A DNA stretch of 64,000 nucleotides from Ignavibacteriota bacterium (GTDB taxonomy: Bacteria > Bacteroidota > Ignavibacteria > Palsa-1295). Below are positions 1 through 11,156 of the stretch, one piece after another. The notes under the pieces were generated by a model, which saw only the letters and a list, made by a program, of their open reading frames with translations, did no database searches and had not been told where the DNA came from. Position numbers and translations under genes: made by a program. The stretch spans positions 1-64,000 of the forward strand of contig PLYO01000041.1 in assembly GCA_003151825.1 (NCBI GenBank), given 5' to 3'. Each line of letters starts with the position of its first letter. The stretch's first letter is position 1.

Positions 1-241
1 TACCAATATAAGCAATTTAAATGGCGATGTCAAGTATTTTAAAATTATTTTTGAAATTCGTGGCTTGCTATAAGAAACGTATTCGGCTAAATTTTTCTTC
101 TAAAACCGAGTACCATTTCGTCTTTTTCTTTGTATATTGGGGTAAAGCGGTTGCCGCTTTGAGCCCGCCGATAGATTGACGGACCCATTTTAGTTTGAAA
201 ATTGAATCGTTTTTAAGGAACCATTTAACAAAACAAAGATC

Positions 242-3200
242 ATGAAAACACATTCGTTTTTCTTTAGAGCAGCGATAATGTTAGCTCTCGTTCTTGCCTG
301 CTCGATGAGCGCCGCAGGGCTGCGCGCGCAGGTCGCGTATAATTTCCAGCACCCCGATGAAGTCGCCGTGCCCTTCCATTACTATACGACTCCGGTTGGT
401 TGGGACGTTCTGACGATGGACTGCCTTGCCGCTAACGGTTACGGACAATGGACCTCTTCAAGTTCGACAACGAATGCGAACGGAGCACCTTCGTGCTTTC
501 TTTTGGCGAATAAATTGCAACACATGCCAAATGATTCAGGAAACCCTATATGGGACGATGCACAAACGGGAGTGCTCGCGTCAAAAAAGTTTACATTCAT
601 CGGAACCGATAGCTATCCGACCGCCGATGCAATAAAGAATGCAGCCAATCTTCAGGGGAATGTGCGGTGGGTATGGCTCAATAATGCCAGGAACGCATTC
701 TACATCGAAGGTTTCGATCCTGGCTCAAGGGGCATTGACATCAGTTTTTCGTCACTTAATGCCCCGACATCCGATCCATCCATTGTCAAGGCATCTAATG
801 CACTGGGATCCACTTATCCTCTAACGACAGGCCACACTGTTGTTAGTTCCTCTGCGGAAGGAAGTCCACTCGACCGGTTCGATATAGCAATGGATGCATC
901 CTATACCTACATCGTTTGGGAAGAAGCAACCACCTCTCACGGTGTGCTTAGCTATTCGATTTGGGCGATGGTCGTTAAGTTATCGGACGGCAGCATTGCG
1001 CTCGCACCCACTCGAGTAGATCCGTTGGGCGGTTTAGGCGGAGTAAGGCCGACCATTGCGGTCGATGTTCGTAACTCCGGTTCCATAACGCCGTTCGATA
1101 TTGTTTATATCGATCCTGGTATTCCTAATAATTTCGGAAATGTTTGGTGGACCCAATATAACGGCACCGGCTTTAACCCGCCGCTCATCATCCCTCATAC
1201 GTATGGCGTAAACGGCGGTGGAAACTGGGAAGCGCCGTTGCATGCAAGGATTCTTGTGGCAAGCGAGGCTTCCCAGACGCCATCCACGCTGAATCAGCGC
1301 GCGGTCTATATCATCGCCGGGACGAGTTGCCTCAGGGGCGGCACGAGATGCAAACAGCATTTATTCCTGGATTATATTTATTCTGGCTCGCCCTTCACCC
1401 CGTGCGAATATTGCGACGGGCTCTTCAATAATACTCGGCCGCCGGGATGTCCGGTTCGATCCGCATCGCCTCATGATCCCTCGCAGTTATATTTTTTCCA
1501 AGTAATCGATAATCCGATTATTGCATTCGCTAATCCTTACGAAGGCTATAATTCAAATGCACCCTTAAATGATGCAGTTGATTTTACGGAATTTCATTGC
1601 CTCTATCAGCTTTTGAGAAGTGGCTATGACATCGGTGAATACGGCACCCCGGCCGCTAACAGCCCTTTGATGATTATTCCGGGAAGCAATGTCGCGAGCG
1701 GTTACTGCGTGAATGGCAATGGTCCCGGCGCTTTCTATGACGATCCCGGAACGAATCCAATTGGGTTCGCCGCATATTGCGGTGCTGTCAATCAAATGGG
1801 CATCCACGTTCATTGGACCGACGGAAACGGAGACCATTACTACCGTAGAGACATCCGCGAATTCGATCAGGATATTGAAGAGAATACGCTCCTAACCGAC
1901 TCATGCGACGTTGGAAATTCGAGGTCTCAAGTAGGAACTTCATCTCCTACGGTGCATTCGAATTTGTATTTTACACTTTACGCCGATCCGAATAATTCAG
2001 TTTGTGAAGCTTTGGTAAATGCCAGCCCATACCATGCCGAGATTACTGACTTGAATTTCGAAGATGGTGCTACCCTTAATATCGGTTCCTCATCCTACTC
2101 AAAAGCCGATTTCGTAATCGTTGGCTCACCGTACAATACATCGAACTGGGGCCTGGAACCAGGGAACCCTTCCGTTAGCAGCAATTCCTGGACCGTTACG
2201 TTCGGGCCAGACAATTCATTAGACGATTATGATTATGGTTCCCCATCCTTCTATGGCAACGGCCAATTTACTTTGACGGGTTCTGGCGAAACCATGGACT
2301 GGACAACACGGAGGGATAGTTTGAGTAGCGAATACGTCTCCCATATTGCACACCCGGCCAAATGGACGTTCTATGGTAGTGGCCAAATTACATTAAACGA
2401 CCTTGATAACACTGACTTTGTGCTTTTACCTCAAGATCAAGGGGATAATATTAATATCGCTGCCACCGACGGCATTTTTGACTTCAGAGGGCTTTTCACT
2501 TCTGAAACCATAGGCCAAGAAACTTATAACCATGTCTCGTCTGGATACTTAACCACATACGGTAATGGATCGTACACAAACTGTCAGTTCCTTACCGATC
2601 CCGCCTCATCAGGAGAGATCGGCGACTATTGCATGGCGGTGTGTGGGAACGGAACGTGGGATGGAACCCATGGAACAGGCGATGGGAACTATGATTATTC
2701 TATAAACCACGATGAGAATCCTTCACCCGAATGTCATACGGTTACGTTCACGAATTGCTACTTTACTACTGGATTAAACTTAGGGGGGACCGCATACTAC
2801 GGGACCGGCAGTCAGGAACTAATGTCACCTCCTATCGTTGACGTTGAAGGAGGGTTATTCGATGGTATTGAAACACCCTATTATTACGACTTAACAGGTA
2901 GGGACCCTGGTGTATTACTATACAGTGGCTTGGGGATTGTCTCGGGCGTTTCCAACGCTAGTGTCAATCAGGTACCGTTACCTGTCGCGCCTTGGTGGCC
3001 TATAACTGTTAATGGGGCCACGTTCAGGAACATGCTCGGCAATGGAATACTTATCGACTTGGCTAATAATGCTGCCACTGTCCTTGAACCTGACGGATTG
3101 AAACATCAGCTTTATGGAATCAACATTACCTGGAATGACTTTGAAAATTATGTCAATTACAACTTCTTTGAATACTCTGTAATTATTGACCTCTTCTATG

Positions 3201-5092
3201 GTCCAGCGGGCATAACCTTGGCCAACGCACCCGATCTTCTTGCCGGAACTAACCCTTCCCCCGAGGAAAATGCTATCCGCTGGGATATTTTCGTACAGGG
3301 TAACTACTTTGAATCGGGTAGCGAGGATATTTTCGACGTACAGACGAACTCCTATGTACCAGCTGGCAGCGAAACGCCTGGCTTCATCCCCGCGGCTATT
3401 CACTTCATCAATGCAACCGGCACTATCGAAGAAAATGAGATTACTCCGAATTGGACAGGACGGGATGTAGGTTCGAAGTATCAGAACGGAATTTGGAATG
3501 AGAGTTCTACAGCATATATTTCTCCGAACATGACTTGGTCGTATATTTGCAGTAATATTGTTTCCGGCGCAGCTCTTGGCCCTGTAGCAAATGTTACTGT
3601 ACCAAGCGCTGGTTTAACAACAGACTATTACTTCGGTTATTCAAAATTAAATAATTTTTCATACAATAATTTCGGCCAATTTAGCGGTTCGTACGACAAT
3701 GGCCACATCGACGGGGCAACTTACAATAACAATGCTTACGGGTATGAAGGAATTTCGAACAGCGTAACCGATCTCACCGGCATTCACCATCCTACCGATC
3801 ACAGCCTCGATGAGGTCGGTGGTAATACGATCACTGGTGGTGGCTTGCCAATTTTACTGAATGGAGACATTAATGGGAATGAGAGTGCTACCGTTTATCT
3901 TGGCAAAGCGCCTATTCCGCTACCCTGGCCGAGCACTTCACCATACGGTTTTAACGATATTGAGACTACAGGAGGGGGTATTGATATTCAAGCAGAATAC
4001 CCTAACTTGAACTTAGGAGACATCAGCAATAATTATTGGGGTGGGGGAAGCTATGTGCTTGGAAACGTTACTGCTTCAGGCGGCTATCTTCCTAATCCAC
4101 TTTGGTTATTGTTACCGCCAAGCGACATGTATTGTGGCACGGGCGATTTGCTCACAAAACCAAAAGGACCAGTTCCTCTTTCCATTCCCCCGGACACATC
4201 TTTTTCCGACACTTCATGCGGCTGGTACTTCTCGCTCGGTTACTCCTACGCTACCAACGGAATCGAGCCGCAGGGTTACGACACGCTGCGCGCCTTCATC
4301 GAGCAATGTCCATTTTGGACAGATAGCGTGAACTACTCCTGGAATGCATTTTCGCTTATCGGAGGAGCTGCAGAAGGCTGGATCGCTCTCGGAGACGGCA
4401 CCTGGCCTGAATTTTTATCGCTCTTGAAACAGGTGCTTTGGCTCAATCCCGATCCCAATTGGTACTGTAATGACGTGGGTGATATGATTACGGCGGTTCA
4501 GGATCAAGGTGCAGCTGAAGCAATATGCCGGTACGTTGTCGAAAACAACAAGTGCCCGGGGATGACGGCATATTTCGATACGGTATATAAATATCAATCA
4601 CTCGGTCGTCATTTGATGTGGCAGGAAGCCATCCAGAATAAATATGAGTATTTGGATTCCCCCCCTTCAGCATTCGGAGTACAAAAGATGGACGATTCCA
4701 TAAAGGCCGATACGCTGGCTAATCCGTACGATACTGCGGTTCCAACTTTATGGCAGGATAGCCTTGAAGTTCTCATCGGCCCGGATGCGAGCGTTCAGCC
4801 GGCATCGCCCATGACTTCGCAAGCGTTGCTATCGGCAAAGCTTTTAGAAAACCCTGTAAGTGATGGGGAGATTGGCGTATCGTTCCAAATGGGCCGCACC
4901 GCGCTTGTTACGATGGAGTTACGGGATGTTCTGGGAAGAATGGTTCCGCTCACCTATGCAAAATACCAACTTGAGCAGCCCGGTCAGCACAACGCAACCA
5001 TCCCAGCGCCAACATTACCAGCGGGAACCTATTATCTCCGCATCACCACCGATACGGGGGATGCGATTACGCTAAAGATCGTGAAGGAATAA
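242..5092 (+). CDS. Very large secreted protein with C-terminal T9SS (type A) sorting domain
   Basis: 1616-aa ORF; N-terminal signal peptide; Asn/Gly/Tyr-rich beta-helix-like body; C-terminus VTMELRDVLGRMVPLTY...LPAGTYYLRITTDTGDAITLKIVKE typical of T9SS CTDs. Confidence 0.85.
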   Translation: MKTHSFFFRAAIMLALVLACSMSAAGLRAQVAYNFQHPDEVAVPFHYYTTPVGWDVLTMDCLAANGYGQWTSSSSTTNANGAPSCFLLANKLQHMPNDSGNPIWDDAQTGVLASKKFTFIGTDSYPTADAIKNAANLQGNVRWVWLNNARNAFYIEGFDPGSRGIDISFSSLNAPTSDPSIVKASNALGSTYPLTTGHTVVSSSAEGSPLDRFDIAMDASYTYIVWEEATTSHGVLSYSIWAMVVKLSDGSIALAPTRVDPLGGLGGVRPTIAVDVRNSGSITPFDIVYIDPGIPNNFGNVWWTQYNGTGFNPPLIIPHTYGVNGGGNWEAPLHARILVASEASQTPSTLNQRAVYIIAGTSCLRGGTRCKQHLFLDYIYSGSPFTPCEYCDGLFNNTRPPGCPVRSASPHDPSQLYFFQVIDNPIIAFANPYEGYNSNAPLNDAVDFTEFHCLYQLLRSGYDIGEYGTPAANSPLMIIPGSNVASGYCVNGNGPGAFYDDPGTNPIGFAAYCGAVNQMGIHVHWTDGNGDHYYRRDIREFDQDIEENTLLTDSCDVGNSRSQVGTSSPTVHSNLYFTLYADPNNSVCEALVNASPYHAEITDLNFEDGATLNIGSSSYSKADFVIVGSPYNTSNWGLEPGNPSVSSNSWTVTFGPDNSLDDYDYGSPSFYGNGQFTLTGSGETMDWTTRRDSLSSEYVSHIAHPAKWTFYGSGQITLNDLDNTDFVLLPQDQGDNINIAATDGIFDFRGLFTSETIGQETYNHVSSGYLTTYGNGSYTNCQFLTDPASSGEIGDYCMAVCGNGTWDGTHGTGDGNYDYSINHDENPSPECHTVTFTNCYFTTGLNLGGTAYYGTGSQELMSPPIVDVEGGLFDGIETPYYYDLTGRDPGVLLYSGLGIVSGVSNASVNQVPLPVAPWWPITVNGATFRNMLGNGILIDLANNAATVLEPDGLKHQLYGINITWNDFENYVNYNFFEYSVIIDLFYGPAGITLANAPDLLAGTNPSPEENAIRWDIFVQGNYFESGSEDIFDVQTNSYVPAGSETPGFIPAAIHFINATGTIEENEITPNWTGRDVGSKYQNGIWNESSTAYISPNMTWSYICSNIVSGAALGPVANVTVPSAGLTTDYYFGYSKLNNFSYNNFGQFSGSYDNGHIDGATYNNNAYGYEGISNSVTDLTGIHHPTDHSLDEVGGNTITGGGLPILLNGDINGNESATVYLGKAPIPLPWPSTSPYGFNDIETTGGGIDIQAEYPNLNLGDISNNYWGGGSYVLGNVTASGGYLPNPLWLLLPPSDMYCGTGDLLTKPKGPVPLSIPPDTSFSDTSCGWYFSLGYSYATNGIEPQGYDTLRAFIEQCPFWTDSVNYSWNAFSLIGGAAEGWIALGDGTWPEFLSLLKQVLWLNPDPNWYCNDVGDMITAVQDQGAAEAICRYVVENNKCPGMTAYFDTVYKYQSLGRHLMWQEAIQNKYEYLDSPPSAFGVQKMDDSIKADTLANPYDTAVPTLWQDSLEVLIGPDASVQPASPMTSQALLSAKLLENPVSDGEIGVSFQMGRTALVTMELRDVLGRMVPLTYAKYQLEQPGQHNATIPAPTLPAGTYYLRITTDTGDAITLKIVKE

Positions 5093-5179
5093 AATCAATT
5101 ACGAATGATGAATGGGGATGCTCAGCCCTCATTTGTCATTTGTCATTCGTAATTTGTCATTCGCGCGCACGCCGATACG

Positions 5180-6244
5180 CTACGCCGCCTGCGTTCCGAG
5201 CACGCCCGCTTTGGCCAGGATGGCGCCGGCATTATCCACAATGGCGCGCTTCATTGCTTCGAGCGTGCGCGCTTCCTGGACTCGCGCGCCGGCGGCATGG
5301 AAATGTCCGTTGCCGCCAAAGGTCTGGGCAAAGTGCGCGGCGGAGACATTGTCCTTCGAGCGGGTCGAGACTTTCCATCCCTCCTTTAATTCGAGCAGAA
5401 AAACCGAGAACACAATGCCCTTGACCTGAAATGGGAACTGCACCAAGCCATCCACATCCTCCTCATCGACGTTCGCGGCACGTATCTGCGATTGCAGTAT
5501 GCACTGAAAAGCCATACGTCCGTCGTAGTGGTATTCAAGCGAATTAAGCGCGTCGCGAATAAGCTCTAATCGTCCTGGCGGCGAGGTGTTATAGATTTCA
5601 TTGTAGATTTTAACGGGATCGGCGCCAAGATCGAGGAGATTGGCGCACATGCGAAAAACAGCCGACGTCGTGCGTGGAAATCGGAAGCTGCCCGTGTCGG
5701 TCATGATAGCGGCGTAGAGCGCCTGAGCAGCTTTCGGCGTGATTTGCCCGCCAAGCGTTGGTTGCGCCTCGGCAATGAGCCGCATGATGAGTTCGCCCGT
5801 CGAGCAGGCGTCCTCGTCAATGAAATATTCGGTGGCAAACGGTTTCGGATTCAGATGATGATCTATCACAACCACCCCCTGCCCCCTCCTTGAAAAGGAG
5901 GGGGCATCTGAACGGAGAAGAAAAGCTCCCAACGATCGGGTTCGCACGGGATCGTTGACATCGAGGACGAAAATCACATCTGCTTCCTTTATTATCGCGG
6001 GATGTTTTTTCTCGTCAAATTGCTCGATGATGGGCTCTGGCGTATCGAGAAAGGCAAAATTGTATGGAGTCGGGGAGTGATTGATAATGCTCACCCGTTT
6101 CCCGATAGAGAGGAGCCATTCGGCGAGGCCAATTTCAGATCCAAGCGCATCGCCATCGGGACTAACGTGCGTGGTCAGCACGAAGGACTGATGCCCGCTG
6201 ACGAAACGAATAAACGAGGTAGAGTCTATTTCGGAATTGGCCAT
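5180..6244 (-). CDS. DHH/DHHA1 family phosphoesterase (NrnA-like oligoribonuclease/pAp phosphatase)
   Basis: FVLTTHVSPDGDALGSEIGL, VFVLDVND, VVVIDHHLNP and C-terminal GGNGHFHAAGA motifs. Confidence 0.9.
   Translation of the reverse strand: MANSEIDSTSFIRFVSGHQSFVLTTHVSPDGDALGSEIGLAEWLLSIGKRVSIINHSPTPYNFAFLDTPEPIIEQFDEKKHPAIIKEADVIFVLDVNDPVRTRSLGAFLLRSDAPSFSRRGQGVVVIDHHLNPKPFATEYFIDEDACSTGELIMRLIAEAQPTLGGQITPKAAQALYAAIMTDTGSFRFPRTTSAVFRMCANLLDLGADPVKIYNEIYNTSPPGRLELIRDALNSLEYHYDGRMAFQCILQSQIRAANVDEEDVDGLVQFPFQVKGIVFSVFLLELKEGWKVSTRSKDNVSAAHFAQTFGGNGHFHAAGARVQEARTLEAMKRAIVDNAGAILAKAGVLGTQAA
5876..5905. repeat. Palindromic repeat CCCCCTCCTTGAAAAGGAGGGGG inside the DHH gene
   Basis: Perfect 10-bp stem with GAA loop (5882-5904); identical 23-mer at 50564-50586. 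Confidence 0.8.
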
Positions 6245-6293
6245 AAGAAGCGTTTAACAGGCCGCTGCGCTAAAGAAATTCACGGTTACAGAC

Positions 6294-8225
6294 ATGAATA
6301 GCCGATTCCACGTAAGCACGCTGCTACCCATAGCGGCTTTGGCCTTCTCGATGATGGCCCCACCCAAAATGTTCGCGTTTGGGACGACGCTCATCGATAA
6401 CGATTCTTCCTTTCATGTCACCTACGTGCGCATGGACATTACCGTGCGGCCGGACACGAACTACGTTGCCGGCTCGGTGCTGCTCAGGTGCGTCGCGCGG
6501 TCGCTCGATTCGAATAAGCGCATTCAACTGAGTCTTCGATATTTGCATGTTGTCGATTCGGTCTGGAATAACGGAGTTCCCACTCCCTTTCAGCATATCG
6601 GGGATTCGCTCTTCGTCACGCTTCCAGAGCAGTATGCGGCGGGCTCGACGTTCGATGTGACCGTCTTTTACCATGCCACGCAGGATGCTGGAACCGGCGA
6701 TTGGGGCGATCCGGTGCATTCCATCGAAATCTGGGATTCGCTTGGACAAGCCACGCATCCGAATTATCCCGCGAGTTGGACGCTTTCGGAACCGTTCGGC
6801 GCAAAATACTGGTGGCCCTGCAAAGATAACCCCGCCGATAAGATCGACTCCGCCGATCTGTATTTCACCTGTGCCAAACCGAACCGCGTGGTTGCCGAGG
6901 GAACTCTTATGGCAATTACCGATCACGACAGCACGCGGACGTTCTGGTGGCATGAATCGTATCCGATCGATCATTATCTCATTGCGTTTATCTGCTGCGT
7001 ACTCGATAGCGTGGGCCATTGGCACCATTTCGCGGATGGCGACAGCATGATCGTCACAAATTATCTTTTTCCCGTCACGCAGGATTCCATAACTACACAA
7101 CTCACCATACTCGATACGATTCTCGATGTCTATGAACGCTGGTATGGCCCCTACGCATTCCGCAAAGAGAAGTACGGAATTGCCCAGTGGCATGGCGGTG
7201 GGATGGAAAACGAGACGCTCTCGTTCTGCAACGACGCGGATTCGGGAACCCTTGCGCACGAAACCGCGCATCAATGGTTCGGCGACGCCATCACCTGCAA
7301 GACCTGGAACGATTGCTGGCTCAACGAGGGCTTTGCCGTCTATACCACGGACTTGTTTTTTCGCTATTGCGATGGCGAGACTATCTTTGACACGTTGATA
7401 AGCCAGCAGGAACAATCTGCGACCTCCGAGCCGGAAGGCACTGTCTATACACCGGACAGTTTGCTTCCAACGGAAGCGGTAGGCGCGCTCCTCTACGTAA
7501 AGGGGCCGTGGGTTCTTCACATGCTCCGTTTTGTGCTCGGCAGCGATTCCGCCTTTTTCCGCGCGCTCCGAGAATATGTGACCGGCCCCTTGCGCTATGG
7601 CGTGGCGAGCACTCAGGATTTGCAGACATCGGTCGGGAAATCCATGGGAAAAGACTTTGGATGGTTTTTCAATGAGTGGGTCTATGGAGATGGTTATCCC
7701 ATTTATTCCATTTCCTGGGATGCGCACGATGGACTGCATCCTGCCGTAACGATCGAGCAAACAGGCTCGACTTCCGCAAGCCCGTTTTTTACCATGCCGA
7801 TTGAACTCGAATTTATCGGAAACGCTATCGATACCTTCGTGCAGGTATGGGACGATCAGCCGCTGAAATCCTTCGGATTTTCTTTTCCAAGCCCCGTTAC
7901 GGAAATGATTTTCGATCCGCACAATTGGCTGCTCGATGGGATGCTCCCCCGCGCGCTTGCCGCGCAGCCTTCGGTGGCCGAGCTTTCGGTACTTCGGCAG
8001 TTAAACACATACACCATCGACTTTTCGATTGTGCATCCAAGTGAAATAACCTTTGAAATATATGATTTGTTAGGCCGCAATGTGGCATCGCTCGCGGAAG
8101 GGATGCAGAATGCCGGCGCGCATTCGATTACATGGCAGCCGAGCGGTTTAAGTTCCGGCGTCTATTTTTGCCGCATGATCGGGGCGGGACAAGATGTGGC
8201 GACTCACTTTGTCGTAAGCAATTAA
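6294..8225 (+). CDS. M1-family metallopeptidase with T9SS C-terminal sorting domain
   Basis: GGMENETLSF ... HETAHQWFGD ... WLNEGFAVY; C-terminal EITFEIYDLLGRNVASL...LSSGVYFCRM. Confidence 0.92.
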   Translation: MNSRFHVSTLLPIAALAFSMMAPPKMFAFGTTLIDNDSSFHVTYVRMDITVRPDTNYVAGSVLLRCVARSLDSNKRIQLSLRYLHVVDSVWNNGVPTPFQHIGDSLFVTLPEQYAAGSTFDVTVFYHATQDAGTGDWGDPVHSIEIWDSLGQATHPNYPASWTLSEPFGAKYWWPCKDNPADKIDSADLYFTCAKPNRVVAEGTLMAITDHDSTRTFWWHESYPIDHYLIAFICCVLDSVGHWHHFADGDSMIVTNYLFPVTQDSITTQLTILDTILDVYERWYGPYAFRKEKYGIAQWHGGGMENETLSFCNDADSGTLAHETAHQWFGDAITCKTWNDCWLNEGFAVYTTDLFFRYCDGETIFDTLISQQEQSATSEPEGTVYTPDSLLPTEAVGALLYVKGPWVLHMLRFVLGSDSAFFRALREYVTGPLRYGVASTQDLQTSVGKSMGKDFGWFFNEWVYGDGYPIYSISWDAHDGLHPAVTIEQTGSTSASPFFTMPIELEFIGNAIDTFVQVWDDQPLKSFGFSFPSPVTEMIFDPHNWLLDGMLPRALAAQPSVAELSVLRQLNTYTIDFSIVHPSEITFEIYDLLGRNVASLAEGMQNAGAHSITWQPSGLSSGVYFCRMIGAGQDVATHFVVSN

Positions 8226-9694
8226 AACAGAATCTTGAGGCCCACGACCGCGTCCGTGCGGCCGTTGTTTGCAAAAAGACCGTTCAGTCCATCCGTCCCG
8301 GCGTCGATCAGGATGCTATTGGCAATCCCGAATCCAATAGCGAACGTCAAATCAGTCATTCCGTCCTGTGTGGTCATGCCAATCGCAGTGTGTAAAGAGA
8401 AAGCCGCGCTCGGATGCTCCATTGTGATCGCAAATCCAAACCGGCCATTGGTTGGCGCGCCAACGGTGTTGATCAAACCCAGCGCGTATTCGGCGGCCAT
8501 GCCGAGCTTCACGCCATCGAAGGTCAGGCCAATTTCCGAAAAGTCCATCGCGCCGGCAATATGCAGCGTAGTGGGCAATGGCGTGGTGAAAGAGCCAGCG
8601 TTCGTATCGAGCGTCCCGCCCAGAGCTTTGAGTTGATTGTTGAGCGTGTCCTTATTGCCAGCATCAGCGGTGGTAGATTGATTTAACACCGTATTGACGC
8701 TGCGCAGGCTCACATTCTTATTCCACTGGATGCTCCCAATATCCGATACACTAACAGCAAGTTCCCATGGGGAATTATGTAAGCTGTCGAAGATTCCAAG
8801 CGTGATACCAATATCGGCGCCCACGCCGCTTCCGGCGGCCGCATTCGCGAGGAGATTTAGGGAAAACGAGCTCGGTAAACTATTGAAGTTAAACTCGTTG
8901 GGATAGGCAGAACGAATTAGATAATCGGCCCCCACCCTATATTGACTGGTTGAGAGTGTAGATTGAGGGTAGTTGATGGAAAACTCGCCTGGGCTCATCT
9001 CCATCGCTGCGATGCCGGTGATGTATTTGAACCCCACTCCACCGAGCAATTGCAAATCGCTCGAAGAGGGCACGCCGATGACGGTGCGCGCGTATGACAA
9101 TGTGTATTCGCTGTACCACAACGCCTGAACATTCACTTGCTGAGGCACGAGCTGATTGCCCTGAATAATCTTGGATAAAGCATTTACTCCAATATAGTTT
9201 AAGAGCGCATCCGGGACAGATGCCTCGATCGCGGCGTGCATCGTCCACGTCAGGGCAAAGCCTCCTACATCGGGATTGAAATACGACATGCCAAACACTC
9301 GCACAGCGAGCGTGCTCGAAAGATTATTACCGCCAATCAGATTAGCGATCGACTCTCTCGTCGAATCGCCCTTCGTCAGCCCATTGGTCGAGGGAGCCTG
9401 CGAAGAAAGCGCCGTATCCTGAAAGCCGTTCGAGATACTATTTATTTGTTTCAGGCTCGGCCCGGCATTGATCCCGAGCGACGAGATCGGGGCAATCGTA
9501 ATTTCGAATGGCTGCGGCGTTCCGAGCGCGAGCAGGGATGGGTTCAGCCCGACGGCGTCGAGTCCGCGCGCGGAAATGGCATACGTACGGCCCGCGCCCG
9601 TCGCATACGGGGAAAGATGCTCGAGTTCATCCTGCGCAGAAGCGACGCGAGAAATAAGTATGAGCATCAGGATCAGGACAATGGGTTTCATCAT
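8222..9694 (-). CDS. Outer-membrane/secretion-associated hypothetical protein (DUF5723-like)
   Basis: Signal peptide, ARGLDAVGLNPSLLAL start, beta-rich sequence, terminal aromatic residue; family assignment from memory. Confidence 0.55.
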   Translation of the reverse strand: MMKPIVLILMLILISRVASAQDELEHLSPYATGAGRTYAISARGLDAVGLNPSLLALGTPQPFEITIAPISSLGINAGPSLKQINSISNGFQDTALSSQAPSTNGLTKGDSTRESIANLIGGNNLSSTLAVRVFGMSYFNPDVGGFALTWTMHAAIEASVPDALLNYIGVNALSKIIQGNQLVPQQVNVQALWYSEYTLSYARTVIGVPSSSDLQLLGGVGFKYITGIAAMEMSPGEFSINYPQSTLSTSQYRVGADYLIRSAYPNEFNFNSLPSSFSLNLLANAAAGSGVGADIGITLGIFDSLHNSPWELAVSVSDIGSIQWNKNVSLRSVNTVLNQSTTADAGNKDTLNNQLKALGGTLDTNAGSFTTPLPTTLHIAGAMDFSEIGLTFDGVKLGMAAEYALGLINTVGAPTNGRFGFAITMEHPSAAFSLHTAIGMTTQDGMTDLTFAIGFGIANSILIDAGTDGLNGLFANNGRTDAVVGLKILF

Positions 9695-9714
9695 ATTCTT
9701 ATTTGGAGAAGCGC

Positions 9715-11145
9715 TTATCGTTGCATCATTTTTTCCACGTCATCGACCTTACGTGGGGAGTGAATGGATAAAATCTCGGGACCGTGATCGGTAACCAAAA
9801 TATCGTCCTCGATACGGCAGCCGGTATTCCACCACTTCGGATCGCAGGGACTGCCGGCGGCGATATAGATGCCCGGCTCGACCGTCAGCACATTCCCGGG
9901 TGCAAGCGGCCCGCCAGTTCCTGCATCATGAACGTCAAGCCCCAGATAATGGGACGTACCATGCATAAAATAACGCTTGAATTGGTTGGAATCCTGGAGA
10001 ATTCCCAGTTTTAGGAGGCCATTCTTGATCACGCTCAGCGCCGCAAAATGCGCGGACTGAAATGGGGCGCCGGCAATACATGCCTTGATGCCGCTATCCT
10101 GCGCGGCAAGCACGAGCGAATAAATTGCGCGCTGCTCCGGCGTGAATTCGCCGGAGATGGGAAAGCTGCGGGTTATATCGGCGCAATAGCCATGATATTC
10201 CGCGCCCATATCCATTTCGATGAAATCGCCGGACTCCGTTTTGCGGCGATTGGTTTCGTAATGCAGGATGGTCGAGTTTGGCCCGCTACCGACGATGCAC
10301 GGATACGCCGTGTATTCCGCGCCGCTCTTAGTAAAAATATCTTCCGCCTCGGCCTGAATTTGATATTCGAACCATCCGGGCCGCGCATCGTGGATCACGG
10401 CATTGTGCGCTTCGTTCGAAATGGCAATAGCTTTACGCATGAGCCGGAGTTCTTCGGGCGTCTTGACTTCACGCAATTCGGCAAGCACATGAGTGAGCGA
10501 GGTCGTTATTTCCAAATTTCGATAGGTCTCTTTTATCAAATCGCGGTCCCCGACATCGGTCAGGAGAACGGTATCGTTCAGCACCGGCTCGTGCGGGGTT
10601 CCGAAATGGGGATCGTAATAAAAGAATTGTGCTTTGGGCAAAACAGCCCGAAGCATCGCCGGCAGGCTATCGATAGACATGGCGGTGTCGAACTTCAGTA
10701 CCGAGCGCGCACCTTGCTGCCCCAACCGGCGTCCCGTCCACGTTTCCTGCTTAGGATTTCGATTTTGAAGAAAGAGAATTTCATGCACAAATCTGCCATC
10801 GGGAAGACTCACGCCATCCTTGCTGAGCAGGAGCGCACTCGAAGGTTCAAGACAGCCCGTCAGGTAATAGAACTTCGGGTCCTGATGGTATTCATAATTA
10901 TTATCGTTGGAGCGGTTCTTTTCTTCCGACGCTCGAAAGAGCGCGATGGAATTGGGCTGCATGGAATCTAAGAGAAGCTTTCTGCGGCTTGCGTGAAACG
11001 AAGGAGGCAGGCGGTCCCCGTCATAAATCCCATATTTGGTGAGCGTGTCGATTGGGACTTCACTCGCGAGGTCTTGCGCGAAGACAAGGGTCGGCGCTAA
11101 AAAAAACGAAAGAAAAAAAAGGGTGAGAAAACTAAATTTTCGCAA
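9715..11145 (-). CDS. pepP: Xaa-Pro aminopeptidase (M24B), secreted
   Basis: GDFIEMDMGAEYHGYCADITRSFPISGEFT, HGTSHYLGLDVHD, LTVEPGIYI. Confidence 0.9.
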   Translation of the reverse strand: MRKFSFLTLFFLSFFLAPTLVFAQDLASEVPIDTLTKYGIYDGDRLPPSFHASRRKLLLDSMQPNSIALFRASEEKNRSNDNNYEYHQDPKFYYLTGCLEPSSALLLSKDGVSLPDGRFVHEILFLQNRNPKQETWTGRRLGQQGARSVLKFDTAMSIDSLPAMLRAVLPKAQFFYYDPHFGTPHEPVLNDTVLLTDVGDRDLIKETYRNLEITTSLTHVLAELREVKTPEELRLMRKAIAISNEAHNAVIHDARPGWFEYQIQAEAEDIFTKSGAEYTAYPCIVGSGPNSTILHYETNRRKTESGDFIEMDMGAEYHGYCADITRSFPISGEFTPEQRAIYSLVLAAQDSGIKACIAGAPFQSAHFAALSVIKNGLLKLGILQDSNQFKRYFMHGTSHYLGLDVHDAGTGGPLAPGNVLTVEPGIYIAAGSPCDPKWWNTGCRIEDDILVTDHGPEILSIHSPRKVDDVEKMMQR

Positions 11146-11156
11146 GTTAAGTCTTT

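Noticed and set aside
6324-7922. 532-aa minus-strand ORF opposite the M1 peptidase
   Set aside because: Shadow ORF: fully antisense to a convincing gene and has no recognisable motif
10048-10971. 307-aa plus-strand ORF opposite pepP
   Set aside because: Antisense to conserved M24 motifs; shadow of codon bias
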